Source of the DNA: Sphaerulina vaccinii
Lineage: Eukaryota > Ascomycota > Dothideomycetes > Mycosphaerellales > Mycosphaerellaceae
DNA length: 64,000 nt
NCBI GenBank assembly: GCA_022570795.1
Contig: JAKUDP010000016.1
Location: 1,257,198 to 1,321,197, forward strand
Direction: 5' to 3'
Below the pieces are notes generated by a model that worked only from the letters and a program-made list of their open reading frames with translations, made no database searches and had not been told where the DNA came from. A program made the translations under genes and the position numbers. Positions 34,401 through 47,357 of this stretch are shown piece by piece. The first letter of the stretch is position 1; each line of letters begins with the position of its first letter.

Positions 34401-37400
34401 GGTTATAAGCCTAGGTTTGTAGAGGAAGTATCAGATAGTAATAGTTGGCCTTTTCTAATAGTAGGACACGAACCTGCGATAAAAGGAGTATTAGGAGACT
34501 CGAGGTATACCTATCTGCACTACTAAGAAGATATAGAAGATCCCGGCGAGTTCTGGACGTTCCTATAGGTAGATAAGATAGAGAAGAACCTAGTAAGGCA
34601 CACTTAAGGAGCAGAGCTCAAAAGGTATAAAGAGGAAAGGGTAAGCTAGAGGCCAAAGCACTATCTTATATAGATAAGACTTAACCTCTATACTAGAGTA
34701 CTACTAATACCTTAGAAAGGTATATCCCTCTAAAAAGAGACTATTTAAGTCTATCTATAAGTATAGATAAGTAGAAAGTATAGGAAACTATACTAAGCTT
34801 ATCTAAGAGAGAAGAAAGAGAGTCTTAGACTAGGAAAGTAGCTATCTAGAAATTGCTACTAAAATTATTTAAAAGAGTATTAATTTTTAGAGTTTAGTTT
34901 TTAATATTTTAGGTAAAATAGATTAAGAGCAAGGAAGTAGATTTGGAGGTAAGAGAGCTATACTAGTCCTATTAAGAGAGAACTAGAGGCTATAGTTCAG
35001 ACTATAGAAAAACAACCTAGAGGGAAAGAAGATCTTCTAGGTAATCTTAGACCTAAGAGATACTAAAAAGGAAATATTATAGACTTCCTAGTTAGAGGAG
35101 TCGTCCTTATTATCTATAAAGACACCTAATAGTTTCCTAGGGCTAGAACACTTAAAATTTAGCCTATAGTAGAGGAAAGCAAATACTTAGGCAATCTATA
35201 AGCTAACTAAGTACCTAGGGCAGGATAATTAGAATAAGGTAATAGAGGAGAAGAGGGCCTTTAATATCTAGACAACCCTATATAACAAGTATAGTAAGGT
35301 CTAGTAAGCCTATATAATAGCTATTATCTAGGAGTATATAAACTTCAAGATAGGACTAGAAGATAGAATTAGAAGCTTATAGGTCTACTTTAGGAACCTA
35401 GGTAGAAGGATAGTAGAGATTAACTAGAGAGAGTCTTACTATAAGACTCTAGAAACAAGGATTAAGCATCTACTCTTCTTCCTACTAGATAGATACAAGA
35501 GTACTAGACAGACTATCCTAGCTTAGAAGAACCTAATACTAGAGGATATCCTCTAGATACTAGAAGTAGAAGAGTCTATAGACTAAAAAGAGACGGCTAT
35601 ATTTGCTAGGAAAGGTACCTAGCGACTACTAGAATGTTTCCTCTATAAGGGACTATATACCTAGAGGGAATGCCCTAGACTCGAATAGGCAAAGAGGGCT
35701 ACCAAGTCCTATCAGGCCCTAGGGACCTAACCGAATAGGGTCGAAAAGAGACCCTCTCCGACACAAGCTAGGAGGAGTTCTTTACTTAATAAGGATAAGC
35801 TAAAAGCAGTAGTAAAAAGACTCTAGCTCGAAGTACAATCTCTTAAGAAATCAAGTAAGAAATACCCAAAAAAGGCTTTTATAGTATAAGATATAGAGTC
35901 GCTAACTACTTCAGACCTATCCTAGACTCTATCTAAGGATAAGGATGTTAATAAAGTAGCCTACTCTACTATAGAAGCCAAAGGCAAGTATAGACTATTA
36001 GAATAGCTACTTAACTCTTATACTTCTACCTATATAACTAACTAAGAATTACTTTTTAGGGAACTAAAGCCTCTTTAGGCTAGAAAGTAGATTAAGGTTA
36101 GGGGTAGCTATCTAATAGCTATATATATAGGAAAAGCGGTAATAGGGGGCAGGAAGGGCAAATAGATTATACTAAGGGATATTCTTTTTGTACCTAGACT
36201 TAGAGTAAATCTTGTTTTATAGAATTAGTTTAGTAAGTAGTTCGGTATTTAACTACTAAAATTCATACTTGTTTTAGCCTCTAGAAAAGTAGTTGTCTAG
36301 ACAAGAATGTTAGGAAGAGTCCTATTTATTAAGGAAATTAATAAGAGTCTAGCTAAGTCTATTAGGCCCCGAGGGCTCGACCAAAATCAAGTATACTTCT
36401 TATAGGAATTAATAGATAAAGCATATACTTTCTATATATTAGAGAGTACCTAGAATTAGTAGGAGCTCTAGCATCGAAGGCTTATATATTTTAGGGAGAA
36501 GGTAGTAAAGGACCTTTACTAGGTCTTAGATTTAAAGAGCCTAATACTAATTCCAAAGAAGCATAGAGTATATAGGGTCTATACAATAGCAAAGATAAAG
36601 TAGTATAAAGGGAAAGAGATATAGCAGAAGCCCTAAAGGCTAGCTCTTATATCTATTAATATCTATAGACCCCTACCTATCTTAAGATTAGGATTCAAAT
36701 AGTAGCTTGAAATTGTTAACAACTTCTTAAGAAAGAAGTAGGCCTTCCTACTAAAGTTAAGAATAGATATACTACCTACCCTCTACTAATAGAAAAGGAA
36801 TGCGGAGCTTTAATCTAGAAATTCTCTCTAAGTAGTAAGGAGTAATAGAGCTAGGGAGCTTCTCGCTATACTAAAGTAGTAGAAGAGAGAGAATAGAATC
36901 TCTTTCTATACTACTAAGGCATATAACTCTATTTAGAATAGAGTTGTTAAAAGGTCGATCTAGACCTCTAAAGAAAGAGTAAAGGCAATACTAGAAGAAT
37001 CTAATATACTAATTAAGTTCTGGCCTAAGGTACTAGAAGCAAGTATTATTATTAGGAATACTCTTCCAAATAGGCCAGATATTAATAGATTTAAAGTCTT
37101 ACTCGAGGAGGCATTCTTAGGATAGAGACCTCTAGTATTATACTTTAGAGTCTAGGGCTATAGAGTAGTAGTATATATAAACTCGAAGTCCTAGCTAGCT
37201 AGGATAAGATTAGACAAACTAATAAATAGAGGCAAGGATGCTATATTCGTCGGTTATATTCTAGATACTACTAAAATATAGCTTTTCTAGGAGCCTAATA
37301 TAGGGGCTATTAAGGCCTATAGCAATACTAAGTAGTTTAAGTATAAGAAAGGAGGAGATTTGGAGTTGAATATTCCTAAGCTTAACTAATCTAGTATTGC

Positions 37401-37454
37401 ACTAGTTAGGAAACTAGTTAGGAGACTAAAGAAGTAGAAGGAGTCCTAAAGTCT

Positions 37455-37475
37455 GTCGGGCCCCAGAGGCCCGAC
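37455..37475. repeat. GC-rich palindrome in copia element 2 (pol site)
   Basis: Arms GTCGGGCC/GGCCCGAC, loop CCAGA. Related but less perfect palindromes occur in the same element at 35711-35733 and 36358-36381, and a different one at 39563-39585. Confidence 0.75.
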
Positions 37476-39562
37476 CAAATATCAACTACTATTTATATAG
37501 CTTGGACCTCTACCGAAGAATAAGGAGGAGTACTAGAGGATAGATCTAGAAGAAGAAAACTCTAGAAGTATATAGCTTTAGGAGGAGAAAATTAGAATAG
37601 AGCAGCCGACTAATTAGCCGACTAAAGTTCGTTAAGGGACTAGTAGAAATATATATATTAGAAAACATCCAGATATTATATAAGATTTACTAGAAGCAAG
37701 GGTACAATCCTAGAAGAGAAGGAGATCTCTTTTAGATAAAGGGAAAGGACCTAAACCTAAGGCCTATAGCATAGTTATAAGGCAGGTCCTCTAAAAGAGG
37801 TAGAGAGATAAGGAAGATAATATACCTAACCTAAAGTATTATAAGGCATTCCTTAGCCTAATTAAAGAAGAAGGGGATTGTATCTAGGAAACCTTAGTAG
37901 AGATTAAAGAGGTTGCATTTATAGTACTCGGACCTAATATTACTTTGAAGCAAGAGGTCCCTATTCTAAAGTCCTATAAAGAGGCAATATAGAATCCCAA
38001 ATAGAGCTATATATAGGAAGAAGCAATCTAGAGAGAACTAGTAGCTTTAGATAGTAACTATACCTAGAAGCCGGTTATACTACTAAAGAGTACAAATCTT
38101 ATAATATTTAGGTAGGTCTTTAATATAAAAAGATTAATTAGTAGAGCTATTAAAAAGTTTAAGGCAAGACTAGTTACTAGAGAGTTCTCCTAGAAGTTTG
38201 GAGTAGACTTTAAGAACACTTTTATACTAACTATAAGGTATAATACTTTAAGGGTATTTATAGTAGTTATTTGCAAGAAGGACTTGGAGATGCACTAAGT
38301 AGATATAAATAATATATTTATAGAGAGCTCTCTAAAAGAAGATATCTATATAATCCTACCTCTAGGAGTAGAGGTTCTACTAAACCAGGTCCTAAAGATC
38401 CTAAGAAGTCTCTATAGACTTAAGTAAGTAGTAAGAGACTAGAATAAACTCTACGTCTCAAAGCTAGAACAGATAGAATTCGATTAATTAGAGACTAACC
38501 TATACCTACTTATCTATAGGGAAAGAAGGATTATAGTCCTAACCTACGTAGATAATATACCTATTATAGTACTAGAGCTAAAGAATGTTCTCTAGTTTAA
38601 GAAACAGCTTAGCAAGGTCTTTAAGATTAAAGATCTAAAGGAGCTAGAAAAGATTCTTAGAATAAAGATAATAAAAGACAGGGTTATAGGAACTCTAAAG
38701 CTTAATTAAGAATACTATATCTAAGAGAACCTTGCAAAGCTAAATATAACTAAGGAAAATACCTATCTAACTCTCTTACTAATAGATAGTTATAAAAGCC
38801 TTACTAAGGCAATCCTATCTAATAAGAGATATACCAAATAGGAGTACTAAAGCTAGACAGGTACGTAGATATAGCTAATAGTTATAATAAGACTAGATAT
38901 TGCTTTCGCTCTTAGTAGACTAAGCTTATATATAGCTAACCTAATAAGGGGATATATAAATACTCTAAAGAAACTAGCAAGGTACCTTAGGTCGTCCCTA
39001 GACCTAGAACTTATATTTAGAAAAGGTAGTAGAAGCCTTATTAGATATTTAGACTCTAACTATATAATAGATAAGGCAGATAGAGTCTCAATCCTAGGAT
39101 CTATCTTCTTCCTCTATAGAGCACTAGTATCTTAGATAAGCAAGAAGCAGAAGTCTATAGCAACATTAACTATAGAGGCTAAGTATATAGCTCTAAATAT
39201 ATATACCAAGCAATCTTAATTCCTAGTAGCACTTCTAAGGGAAATAGACTATATAGAGCTAGTAGGAGAATATTCTTTTTAACTACTTATTAAAGCAAAC
39301 TCTAATACGGTAAATAAACTTAGACCTATTTAGATTATAGGAGACAACCAAGCATCTTTAACCCTTATTAAGGATGCCTATACCTATAAGAGATCAAAGT
39401 ATATTAATATTACTTATAATAATATTAGGAGACTTTAGTAGCAACGGAGGATAGTAGTAGTATATATCCTAACAAAAGAGATAGTTGCAGATAGGTTAAC
39501 TAAGCTAAAGAATAGTCCCTAATTCTAGGAGTTTGTAAGATAACTCCGGCTTGCTTAGCCTC

Positions 39563-39585
39563 TATCGGGCCCCCGGGGCCTGATA
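39563..39585. repeat. GC-rich palindrome before the 3' LTR of copia element 2
   Basis: Eleven-base arms TATCGGGCCCC and GGGGCCTGATA (one mismatch) around a single C. Present in element 3 (near 45065-45085) and inverted in element 4 (near 56188-56212), but absent from element 1, where the segment is unrelated. Confidence 0.75.
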
Positions 39586-39647
39586 GGTTTATATAAGGGA
39601 TAAGTACTAGAATATAGGGTAGAAGGACTATCTAGCCTAAGTAGGAG

Positions 39648-39901
39648 TATTAGAAAGTATAGTCTAGTTAGACTATCTAAGAGATAGCCCCTAGGGATTA
39701 GAACATATAATATAGGTTATATAATAATAGGTCGCGTAACTTATCTAATACTCTATATCTTAGGAGGAGATGCAACCTGTAACTAACTAACTAACTAACA
39801 TAATTAATATAGTTAGTTCCTATCTAATGCTTCTACTTCTATTGCGTATTGAGACCCTTCCTATACGTTGTAGGCATATATATTATTATCCTATTTCGAT
39901 A
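39648..39901 (+). repeat. Middle LTR shared by copia elements 2 and 3
   Basis: 254 bases; eight bases longer than the others through extra CTAA units in the CTAACTAA tract. It is preceded by a GTAGGAG purine tract and followed by a PBS, so it acts as 3' LTR of one unit and 5' LTR of the next. Confidence 0.9.
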
Positions 39902-42900
39902 GGTTATAAGCCTAGGTTTGTAGAGGAAGTATCAGATAGTAATAGTTGGCCTTTTCTAATAGCAGGATACAAACCTACAATAAAAGGAGCATCGGGAGAC
40001 TCGAGGTATACCTATCTATACTACTAAGAAGATATAGAAGATCCCGGCGAGTTCCGGACGTTCCTATAGGTAGATAAGACAGAGAAGAACCTAGTAAGGC
40101 ATACTTAAGGAGCAGAGCTCAAAAGGTATAAAGAGGAAAGAGTAAGCTAGAGGCTAAAGTACTATCTTATATAGATAAGACTTAACCTCTATACTAGAGT
40201 ACTACTAATACCTTAGAAAGGTATATCCCTCTAAGAAGAGACTATTTAAGTCTATCTACAAGTATAGATAAGTAGGAAGCATAGGAAACTATACTAAGCT
40301 TATCTAAGAGAGAAGGAAGAGAGTCTTAGACTAGGAAAGTAGCTATCTAGAAACTACTACTAAAATTATTTAAAAGAGTATTAATTTTTAGAGTTTAGTT
40401 TTTAATATTTTAGATAAAATAGATTAAGAGCAAGGAAGTAGATTTAGAGGCAAAAGAGCTATACTAGTCCTATTAAAAGAGAACTAGAGGCTATAGTTTA
40501 GACTATAGGAAAACAACCTAGAGGAAAAGAAGATCTTCTAGATAATTTTAGACCTAAGAGATACTAAGAAAGAAATATTATAGACTCCCTAGTTAGAGGA
40601 GTTGTTCTTATTATCTATAAAGACACCTAATAGTTTCCCGGGGCTAGAATACTTAAAATTCAGCCTATAGTAGAGGAAAGCAAATGCTTAGGCAATCTAT
40701 AAGCTAACTAAGTACCTAGGGTAGGATAATTAGGATAAGGTAATAGAGGAGAAGAGAGCCTTTAATATCTAGACAACCCTCTATTATAAGTATAGTAAGG
40801 TCTAGCAAGCCTATATAATAGCTATTATCTAGGAGTATATAAACTTTAAGATAGGACTAGAAGATAGAATTAGAAGCTTATAGGTCTACTTTAGAAACCT
40901 AGGTAGAAGGATAGTAGAGATTAACTAGAGAGAGTCTTACTATAAGACTCCGGAAACAAGGATTAAGCATCTACTCTTCTTCCTACTAGATAGATATAAG
41001 AGTACTAGATAGACTATCCTAGCTTAGAAGAACCTAATACTAGAGGACATCCTCTAGATACTAGAAGCAGAAGAGTCTATAGACTAAAGAGAGACGGCTA
41101 TATTTGCTAGGAAAAGTGCCTAGCGACTACTAGAATGTTTCCTCTATAAGAGACTATATACCTAGAGGGAATGCTCTAGACTCGAATAGGCAAAGAGGGC
41201 TGCCAAGTCCTATCGGGCCCTAGGGACCCGGCCAAATAGGGTCGAAAAGAGACTCTCTCTAATATAAGCTAGGAAGAGTTCTTTACTTAATAAGGATAAG
41301 CTAAAAGTAGTAGTAAAAAGACTCTAGCTCGAAGTATAATCTCTTAAGAAATCAAGTAAGAAATACTCGAAAAAGGCTTTTATAGTATAAGATATAGGGT
41401 CGCTAACTACTTCAGACCTATCCCAGACCCTATCTAAGGATAAGGATGTTAATAAAGTAGCCTACTCTACTATAGAAGCTAAAGGCAAGTACAGACTATT
41501 AGAATAGCTACTTGACTCTTATACTTCTACTTATATAACTAACTAAGAATTACTTTTTAGAAAACTAAAGCCTCTTTAGGCTAGAAAGTAGATTAAGGTT
41601 AGGGGTAGCTATCTAATAGCTATATATATAGGAAGAGCAGTAATAGGGGGCAGGAAGGGCAAATAGATTATACTAAGGGATGTTCTTTTTGTACCTAGAC
41701 TTGGAGTAAATCTTGTTTTATAGAATTAGTTTAGTAAGTAGTTCGGTATTTAACTACTAAAATTCATACTTGTTTTAGCCTCTAGAAAAGTAGTTGTCCA
41801 GACAAGAATGTTAGGAGGAGTCCTATTTATTAAGGAGATTAATAAGAGTCTAGCTAAGTCTGTCTGGCCCTAGGGGCTCGACCGAAATTAAGTATACTTC
41901 TTATAGGAATTAATAGATAAAGCATATACTTTCTATATATTAGAGAGTACCTAGGATTAGTAGGAGCTCTAGCATCGAAGGCTTGCACATTTTGGGGAGA
42001 AGGTAGTAAAGGACCTTTACTAGGTCTTAGATTTGAAGAGCCTAATACTAATTCCAAAGGAGTATAGAGCATGCAGAGTCTATGTAATAGCAAAGATAAA
42101 GTAGTATAGAGGGAAAGAGATATAGCAGAAGCCCTAAAGGCTAGCTCTTATATCTATTAATATCTATAGACCCCTACCTATTTTAAGATTAGGATTTAAG
42201 TAGTAGCTTGAAATTGTTAACAACTTCTTAAGAAAGAAGTAGGCCTTCCTACTAAAGTTAAGAATAGATGCACTACCTACCCTCTACTAATAGAAAAGGA
42301 AGGTAGAGCTTTAATCTAGAAATTCTCTCTAAGTAGTAAGGAGTAATAGAGCTAGGGAGCTTCTCGCTATACTAAAGTAGTAGGAGAGAGAGAATAGAAT
42401 CTCTTTCTATACTACTAAGGTATATAACTCTATTTAGAATAGAGTTGTTAAAAGGTCGATCTAGACCTCTAAAGAAAGAGTAAGGGCAATGCTAGAAGAA
42501 TCTAATATACTAATTAAGTTCTGGCCTAAGGTACTAGAAGCAAGTATTATTATTAGGAATACTCTTCCAAATAGGCTAGATATTAATAGATTTAAGGTCT
42601 TACCCGAGGAGGCATTCTTAGGATAGAGACCTCTAGTATTATACTTTAGAGTCTAGGGCTGCAGAGCGGTAGTATATATAAACCCGAAGTTCTAGCTAGC
42701 TAGAATAAGATTAGATAAACTAATAAATAGAGGTAAGGATGCCGTATTCGTCGGTTATATTCTAGATACTACTAAAATATAGCTTTTCTAGAAGCCTAAC
42801 ATAGGGGCTGTTAAGGCCTATAGCAATGCTAAGTAGTTTAAATATAAGAAAGGAGGAGATTTGGAGTTAAATGTTCCTAAGCTTAACTAATCTAGTAGCG

Positions 42901-45148
42901 CACTAGTTAGGAAACTAGTTAGGAGACTAAAGAAGTAGAAGGAGTCCTAAAGTCCGTCGGGCCCTAGAGGCCCGACTAAATATTAACTACTATTTATATA
43001 GCTTGGACCTCTACCGAAGGACAAGAAGGAGTACTAGAGGATAGATCTAGAAGAAGAAAACTCCGGGAGTATATAGCTTTAGAAGGAGAAAATTAGAATA
43101 GAGTAGCTAACTAATTAGCCGACCGAAGTTTGTTAAGGGACTAGTAGAAATATATATATTAGAAAATATCTAGATATTATATAAGATCTACTAGAAGTAA
43201 GAGTACAATCCTAGAAGAGAAGGAGATCTCTCTTAGATAAAGGGGAAGGACCTAAACCTAAGGCCTATAGCATAGTTATAAGGCAGGTCCTCTAAAAGAG
43301 GCAGAGAGATAAGGAAGATAATATACCTAACCCAAAGTATTATAAAGCATTTCTTAGCCTAATCAAAAAAGAAGGGGATTGTATCTAGGAAACTTTAGTA
43401 GAGATTAAGGAGGTTGCATTTATAGTACTCGGACCTAATATTACTTTAAAGCAAGAGGTCCCTATTCCAAAGTCCTATAAAAAGGTAATATAGAATCCCA
43501 AATAGAGCTATATATAGGAAGAAGTAATCTAGAGAGAACTAGTAGCTTTAAATAGCAACTATATCTAGAAGCCGGTTATGCTACTAAAGAGTGCAAACCT
43601 TATAATATCTAGGTAGGTCTTTAATATAAAAAGATTAATTAGTAGAGCTATTAAAAAGTTCAAGGCAAGACTAGTTGCTAGAAGGTTTTCCTAGAAGTTT
43701 GGAGTAGACTTTAAGGACACCTTTGTACTAACTATAAAGCATAACACTTTAAGGGTATTTATAGTAGTTGTTTGCGAGAAGGACTTAGAGATGCACTAAG
43801 TAGATATAAATAATATATTTATAGAGAGCTCTCTAAAAGAAGATATCTATATAATCCTACCTCTAGGAGTAGAGGTCCTACTAAACTAGGTCCTAAAGAT
43901 CCTAAGGAGTCTCTATAGACTTAAGCAAGTAGCAAGAGACTAGAATAAACTCTACGTCTCAAAGCTAGAACAGATAGAATTCGATTAATTAGAGATCGAC
44001 CTATACCTACTTATCTATAGGGAAAGAAGGATTATAGTCCTAACCTACGTAGATAATATACCTATTATAGTACTAGAGCTAAAGGATATTCTCTAGTTTA
44101 AGAAATAGCTTAGCAAGGTCTTTAAGATTAAGAATCTAAAGGAGCTAGAAAAGATTCTTAGAATAAAGATAATAAGGGACAGGGTTGCAGGAACTCTAAA
44201 GCTTAATTAAGAATACTATATCTAAGAGAACCTTGCAAGGCTAAATATAACTAAGGAAAATACCTATCTAACTCTCTTACTAATAGATAGTTATAAAAGC
44301 CTTACTAAGGCAATCCTATCTAATAAGAGATATACTAAATAGAAGTACTAAAGCTAGATAGGTACGTAGATATAGCCGATAGTTATAACAAGACTAGATA
44401 TTGCTTTCGCTCTTAGCAGACTAAGCTTATATATAGCTAACCTAATAAGGGGATATATAAATACTCTAAAGAAACTAGCAAGATACCTTAGGTCGTCCCT
44501 AGACCTAGGACTTATATTTAGAAGAGGTAGTAGAAGCCTTATTAGATATTTAGACTCTAACTATATAATAGACAAGGCAGATAGAGTCTTAATTCTAGGA
44601 TCTATCTTCTTCCTCTATAGAGTACTAGTATCTTAGATAAGTAAGAAGTAGAAGTCTATAGTAATATTAACTATAGAGGCTAAGTATATAGCTCTAAATA
44701 TATATACTAAGCAATCTCAATTCCTAGTAGCACTTCTAAGGGAAATAGACTATATAGAGCTAGTAGGAGAATATTCTTTTTAACTACTTATTAAAGCAAA
44801 CTCTAATACGGTAAATAAACTCAGACCTATTTAGATTATAGAAGACAACTAAGCATCTTTAACCCTTGTTAAGGATGCCTATACCTATAAGAGATTAAAG
44901 TATATTAATATTACTTATAATAATATTAGGAGACTTTAGTAGCAACGGAGGATAGCGGTAGCATATATCCCAACAAAAGAGATAGTTGCAGATAGGTTAA
45001 CTAAGCTAAAGAATAGTTCCCAATTCTAGGAGTTTATAAGACAACTCTAGCTTGCTTAGCCTCTATCGGGCTCCCGGGGCCCGACAGGTTTATATAAGGG
45101 ATAAGTACTAGAATGCAGAGTAGAAGGACTATCTAGCCTAAGTAGGAG

Positions 45149-45394
45149 TATTAGAAAGTATAGTCTAGTTGGACTATCTAAGAGACACCCCCTAGGGATT
45201 AGAATATATAATATAGGTTACGTAACAATAGGTCGCGTAACTTATCTAATGCTCTATATCTTAGAAGGAGATGCAACCTATAACTAACTAACACAATTAA
45301 TACAGTTGGTTCCTATCTGACGCTTCTACTTCTATCGCGTATTAAGACTCTTCCTACACGTCGCAGGCGTGTGTATTGTCGTCCTATTTCGACA
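45149..45394 (+). repeat. Right LTR of the copia tandem
   Basis: 246 bases ending TTTCGACA, the least mutated LTR end in the window, which supports the ancestral terminal CA. Confidence 0.9.
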
Positions 45395-47015
45395 AATACT
45401 ACTATATTTTAGTATATTACTAGTTTCTAGAATTACTATAATATAAAGTTATATATTCTAAAAGAACTTTTAGCTAATCTAGAATAGTAGAAAGAAGCCT
45501 TACTATATACTAAGAGTATTCGAGTTATTAATATATATCTCCTACTTTTAATATACCTATATACTAATATATTAAGTATTAGAATAGATATATTTTAGTA
45601 TAGAAATAGTAACTTCTACTAGAATTTAGAAACAAACTACCTCCTTATCTATACTAAGAATACTTACTCTATTAAATACTTTAATAGTTAGCAAAACTAG
45701 TATTATATTAATAGAATAGAGGTTTTAGCAATTCTAGAAGCCTTTAAGCGATAGGACTACTACTAGATTAATTGTAGAATTGTTATATATATAGATAGTT
45801 CTATAGTATATAGTAGATTAGTAAGAAGGAGAGTTAGAAAAGAGGCTATAGTATACTTTTATATACTACTTATAAGGGTAGTTAGAGTAAAAGTCTCTAT
45901 AGATATAGTATAATTATCTAGTAATAATAATATACTTATAGATAGATTGTCGCGCTTGGACTTAAATATAGTAGCTAATATATCTTCTATTAGACTTACT
46001 CGACTAGATTCCGAATAACTAGCTTTAATTAGTAAACCCTCCCTTACCTAAAATTGTAATATTACTCTAGAATAGATTAGTAGACTTAATAAAAAAAGCC
46101 TATATATCTATAATATATTAATATATTAACTTTATAGGCTTAATACTAGAAACTCTATAGTCTATTATTCTAGAGCTACTATTATAATTTATTTAATATA
46201 AATCCTTTAGTACTAAACTAATCTAAAGTAACTTAATAGCTACTTATATAGATACTCTATACTCTATATATATTAATATAAACCTACTACTAGATATCTT
46301 TAATAATCTACTAACTTATAGAATTAGATAAGGAGCTATATATATTAACCTATCTAAAGGTAGAAATAGATTGCCTATTCTAAAGCTAGAATTAAAAAAG
46401 CTATTATAGATAGTAAAAGGTATAGATTAACTAAATATAAATACTTATTTGTTACTAGCTTTTATAGGCTTGTTTTGCCTAAAGGAACTTATATATTAAA
46501 AGTATAGACTAACTAAAAGTTAGTTAATAGAGAAGATAACTAGAGGCGATATAGTAATATAGGAAGACTATATAATTATCTATTTAAAAAAGTCTAAAAT
46601 AGATAAGAAGTATAAAAGAGTTCTAATTAGAATAGCTATAATAAATAAAAATATATATATAGTTATATATATAAAGAGACTATTCTACCTATAACTAGTA
46701 CTTCTAATAGCTCTACTTTTTATACTATCCTTAGGTAATACTTTCTCTAAAGCTATAGTTAATAGCTATATAAAGAATATTCTAGATTTATATAGACTAT
46801 ATACTAGATACTTACTCCGAGCTAGTAGAGCTTAGAATATAAAAAATAATAGTATAGTAGAATACGAGATTAAGCTTCTTAGTAGGTAGAAGTCTAATAC
46901 TTTTAAAAGGTATATCTAAGTACTATATAGTAAATAGTTAAAGCTAAGTTATCGAGCTTAAGTAAGGAAGTTTGCAATTACCTAAAAATAGTAGTTTAGA
47001 GTTACTTATATTATT
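45395..47015 (+). pseudogene. RNase H and tyrosine recombinase of the Ngaro-type element
   Basis: With stops ignored, the first part resembles the RNase H-like region that follows DIRS RT (NLETNYLLIYT..., later RLSRLDL like the ADALSR-D block). Near the end, 46803-46820 reads T-R-Y-L-L-R, which becomes TGHSLR when RIP changes are reversed conceptually (the H-xx-R box of tyrosine recombinases). 46861-46920 reads EYEIKLLSR-KSNTFKRYI, the typical block with the nucleophile Tyr. B1 follows directly. No intact gene remains. Confidence 0.7.
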
Positions 47016-47200
47016 TAGGCCTAGCTCTAGTAGTTAGCATATACTAGGTATCTATATAGTATTATATACAAGCTATAGAGCCTTTGAAACGCCTATAGTA
47101 AGTATATAGTATATAGCAAGTGCCTACCTCTTAAGACCTTGGTTCATAACCCCAAACTTACTCTTAAAATATATTACTTAAGGCCGTAGTATTATAGATA
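47016..47200 (+). repeat. Split direct repeat B1 (inner, RIP-mutated)
   Basis: 185 bases aligned without gaps to B2, 342 bases downstream. B1 carries T or A where B2 has C or G (for example GTATCTATATAGT versus GTGTCTATGCAGT). It shares GATA with the start of A2. Confidence 0.85.
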
Positions 47201-47315
47201 GCTTGGTCTGTGTACAAGCGTAGAAAGGGTGCATGCTTACGCTAGGACATACTATCCGTCCTATATGCACCTTCTGAAACAGCCTTAGGCACGCAGTTTT
47301 GGCTCTCTCTCTCTC
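47197..47315 (+). repeat. Split direct repeat A2
   Basis: Partner of A1; starts at the B1/A2 junction GATA and ends in a CT repeat. Confidence 0.85.
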
Positions 47316-47357
47316 CCACCCACCCTCTCCGTAGTATAGATAGATGCGATATCGCTA

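Larger units (their letters stand above)
34155..39901 (+). mobile_element. Copia element 2, sharing its 3' LTR with element 3
   Basis: 5747 bases from LTR 34155-34400 to LTR 39648-39901. A half-tRNA-iMet PBS lies at 34401. A gag CCHC-like knuckle is at 35635-35673, the integrase box W-HRRL (W as TAG) at 36469-36483, RT TYVDN at 38542-38556, and the RNase H/EAKYIAL block near 39169. Stops are spread through all frames, but RIP is somewhat lighter than in element 1. The middle LTR serves as the 5' LTR of the next element. Confidence 0.88.
39648..45394 (+). mobile_element. Copia element 3, second unit of the tandem
   Basis: 5747 bases, colinear with element 2 from PBS (39902) through gag, integrase (W-HRRL near 41968), RT (near 44047) and RNase H to the LTR at 45149-45394. 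Differences from element 2 are mostly transitions scattered along the length. No open frame longer than about 80 codons survives. Confidence 0.88.

Noticed and set aside
39827..40027. 66-codon plus-strand frame
   Set aside because: It crosses the LTR/PBS junction of copia element 3 and is a chance open stretch.
41854..42093. 79-codon minus-strand frame
   Set aside because: Antisense to the integrase region of copia element 3.
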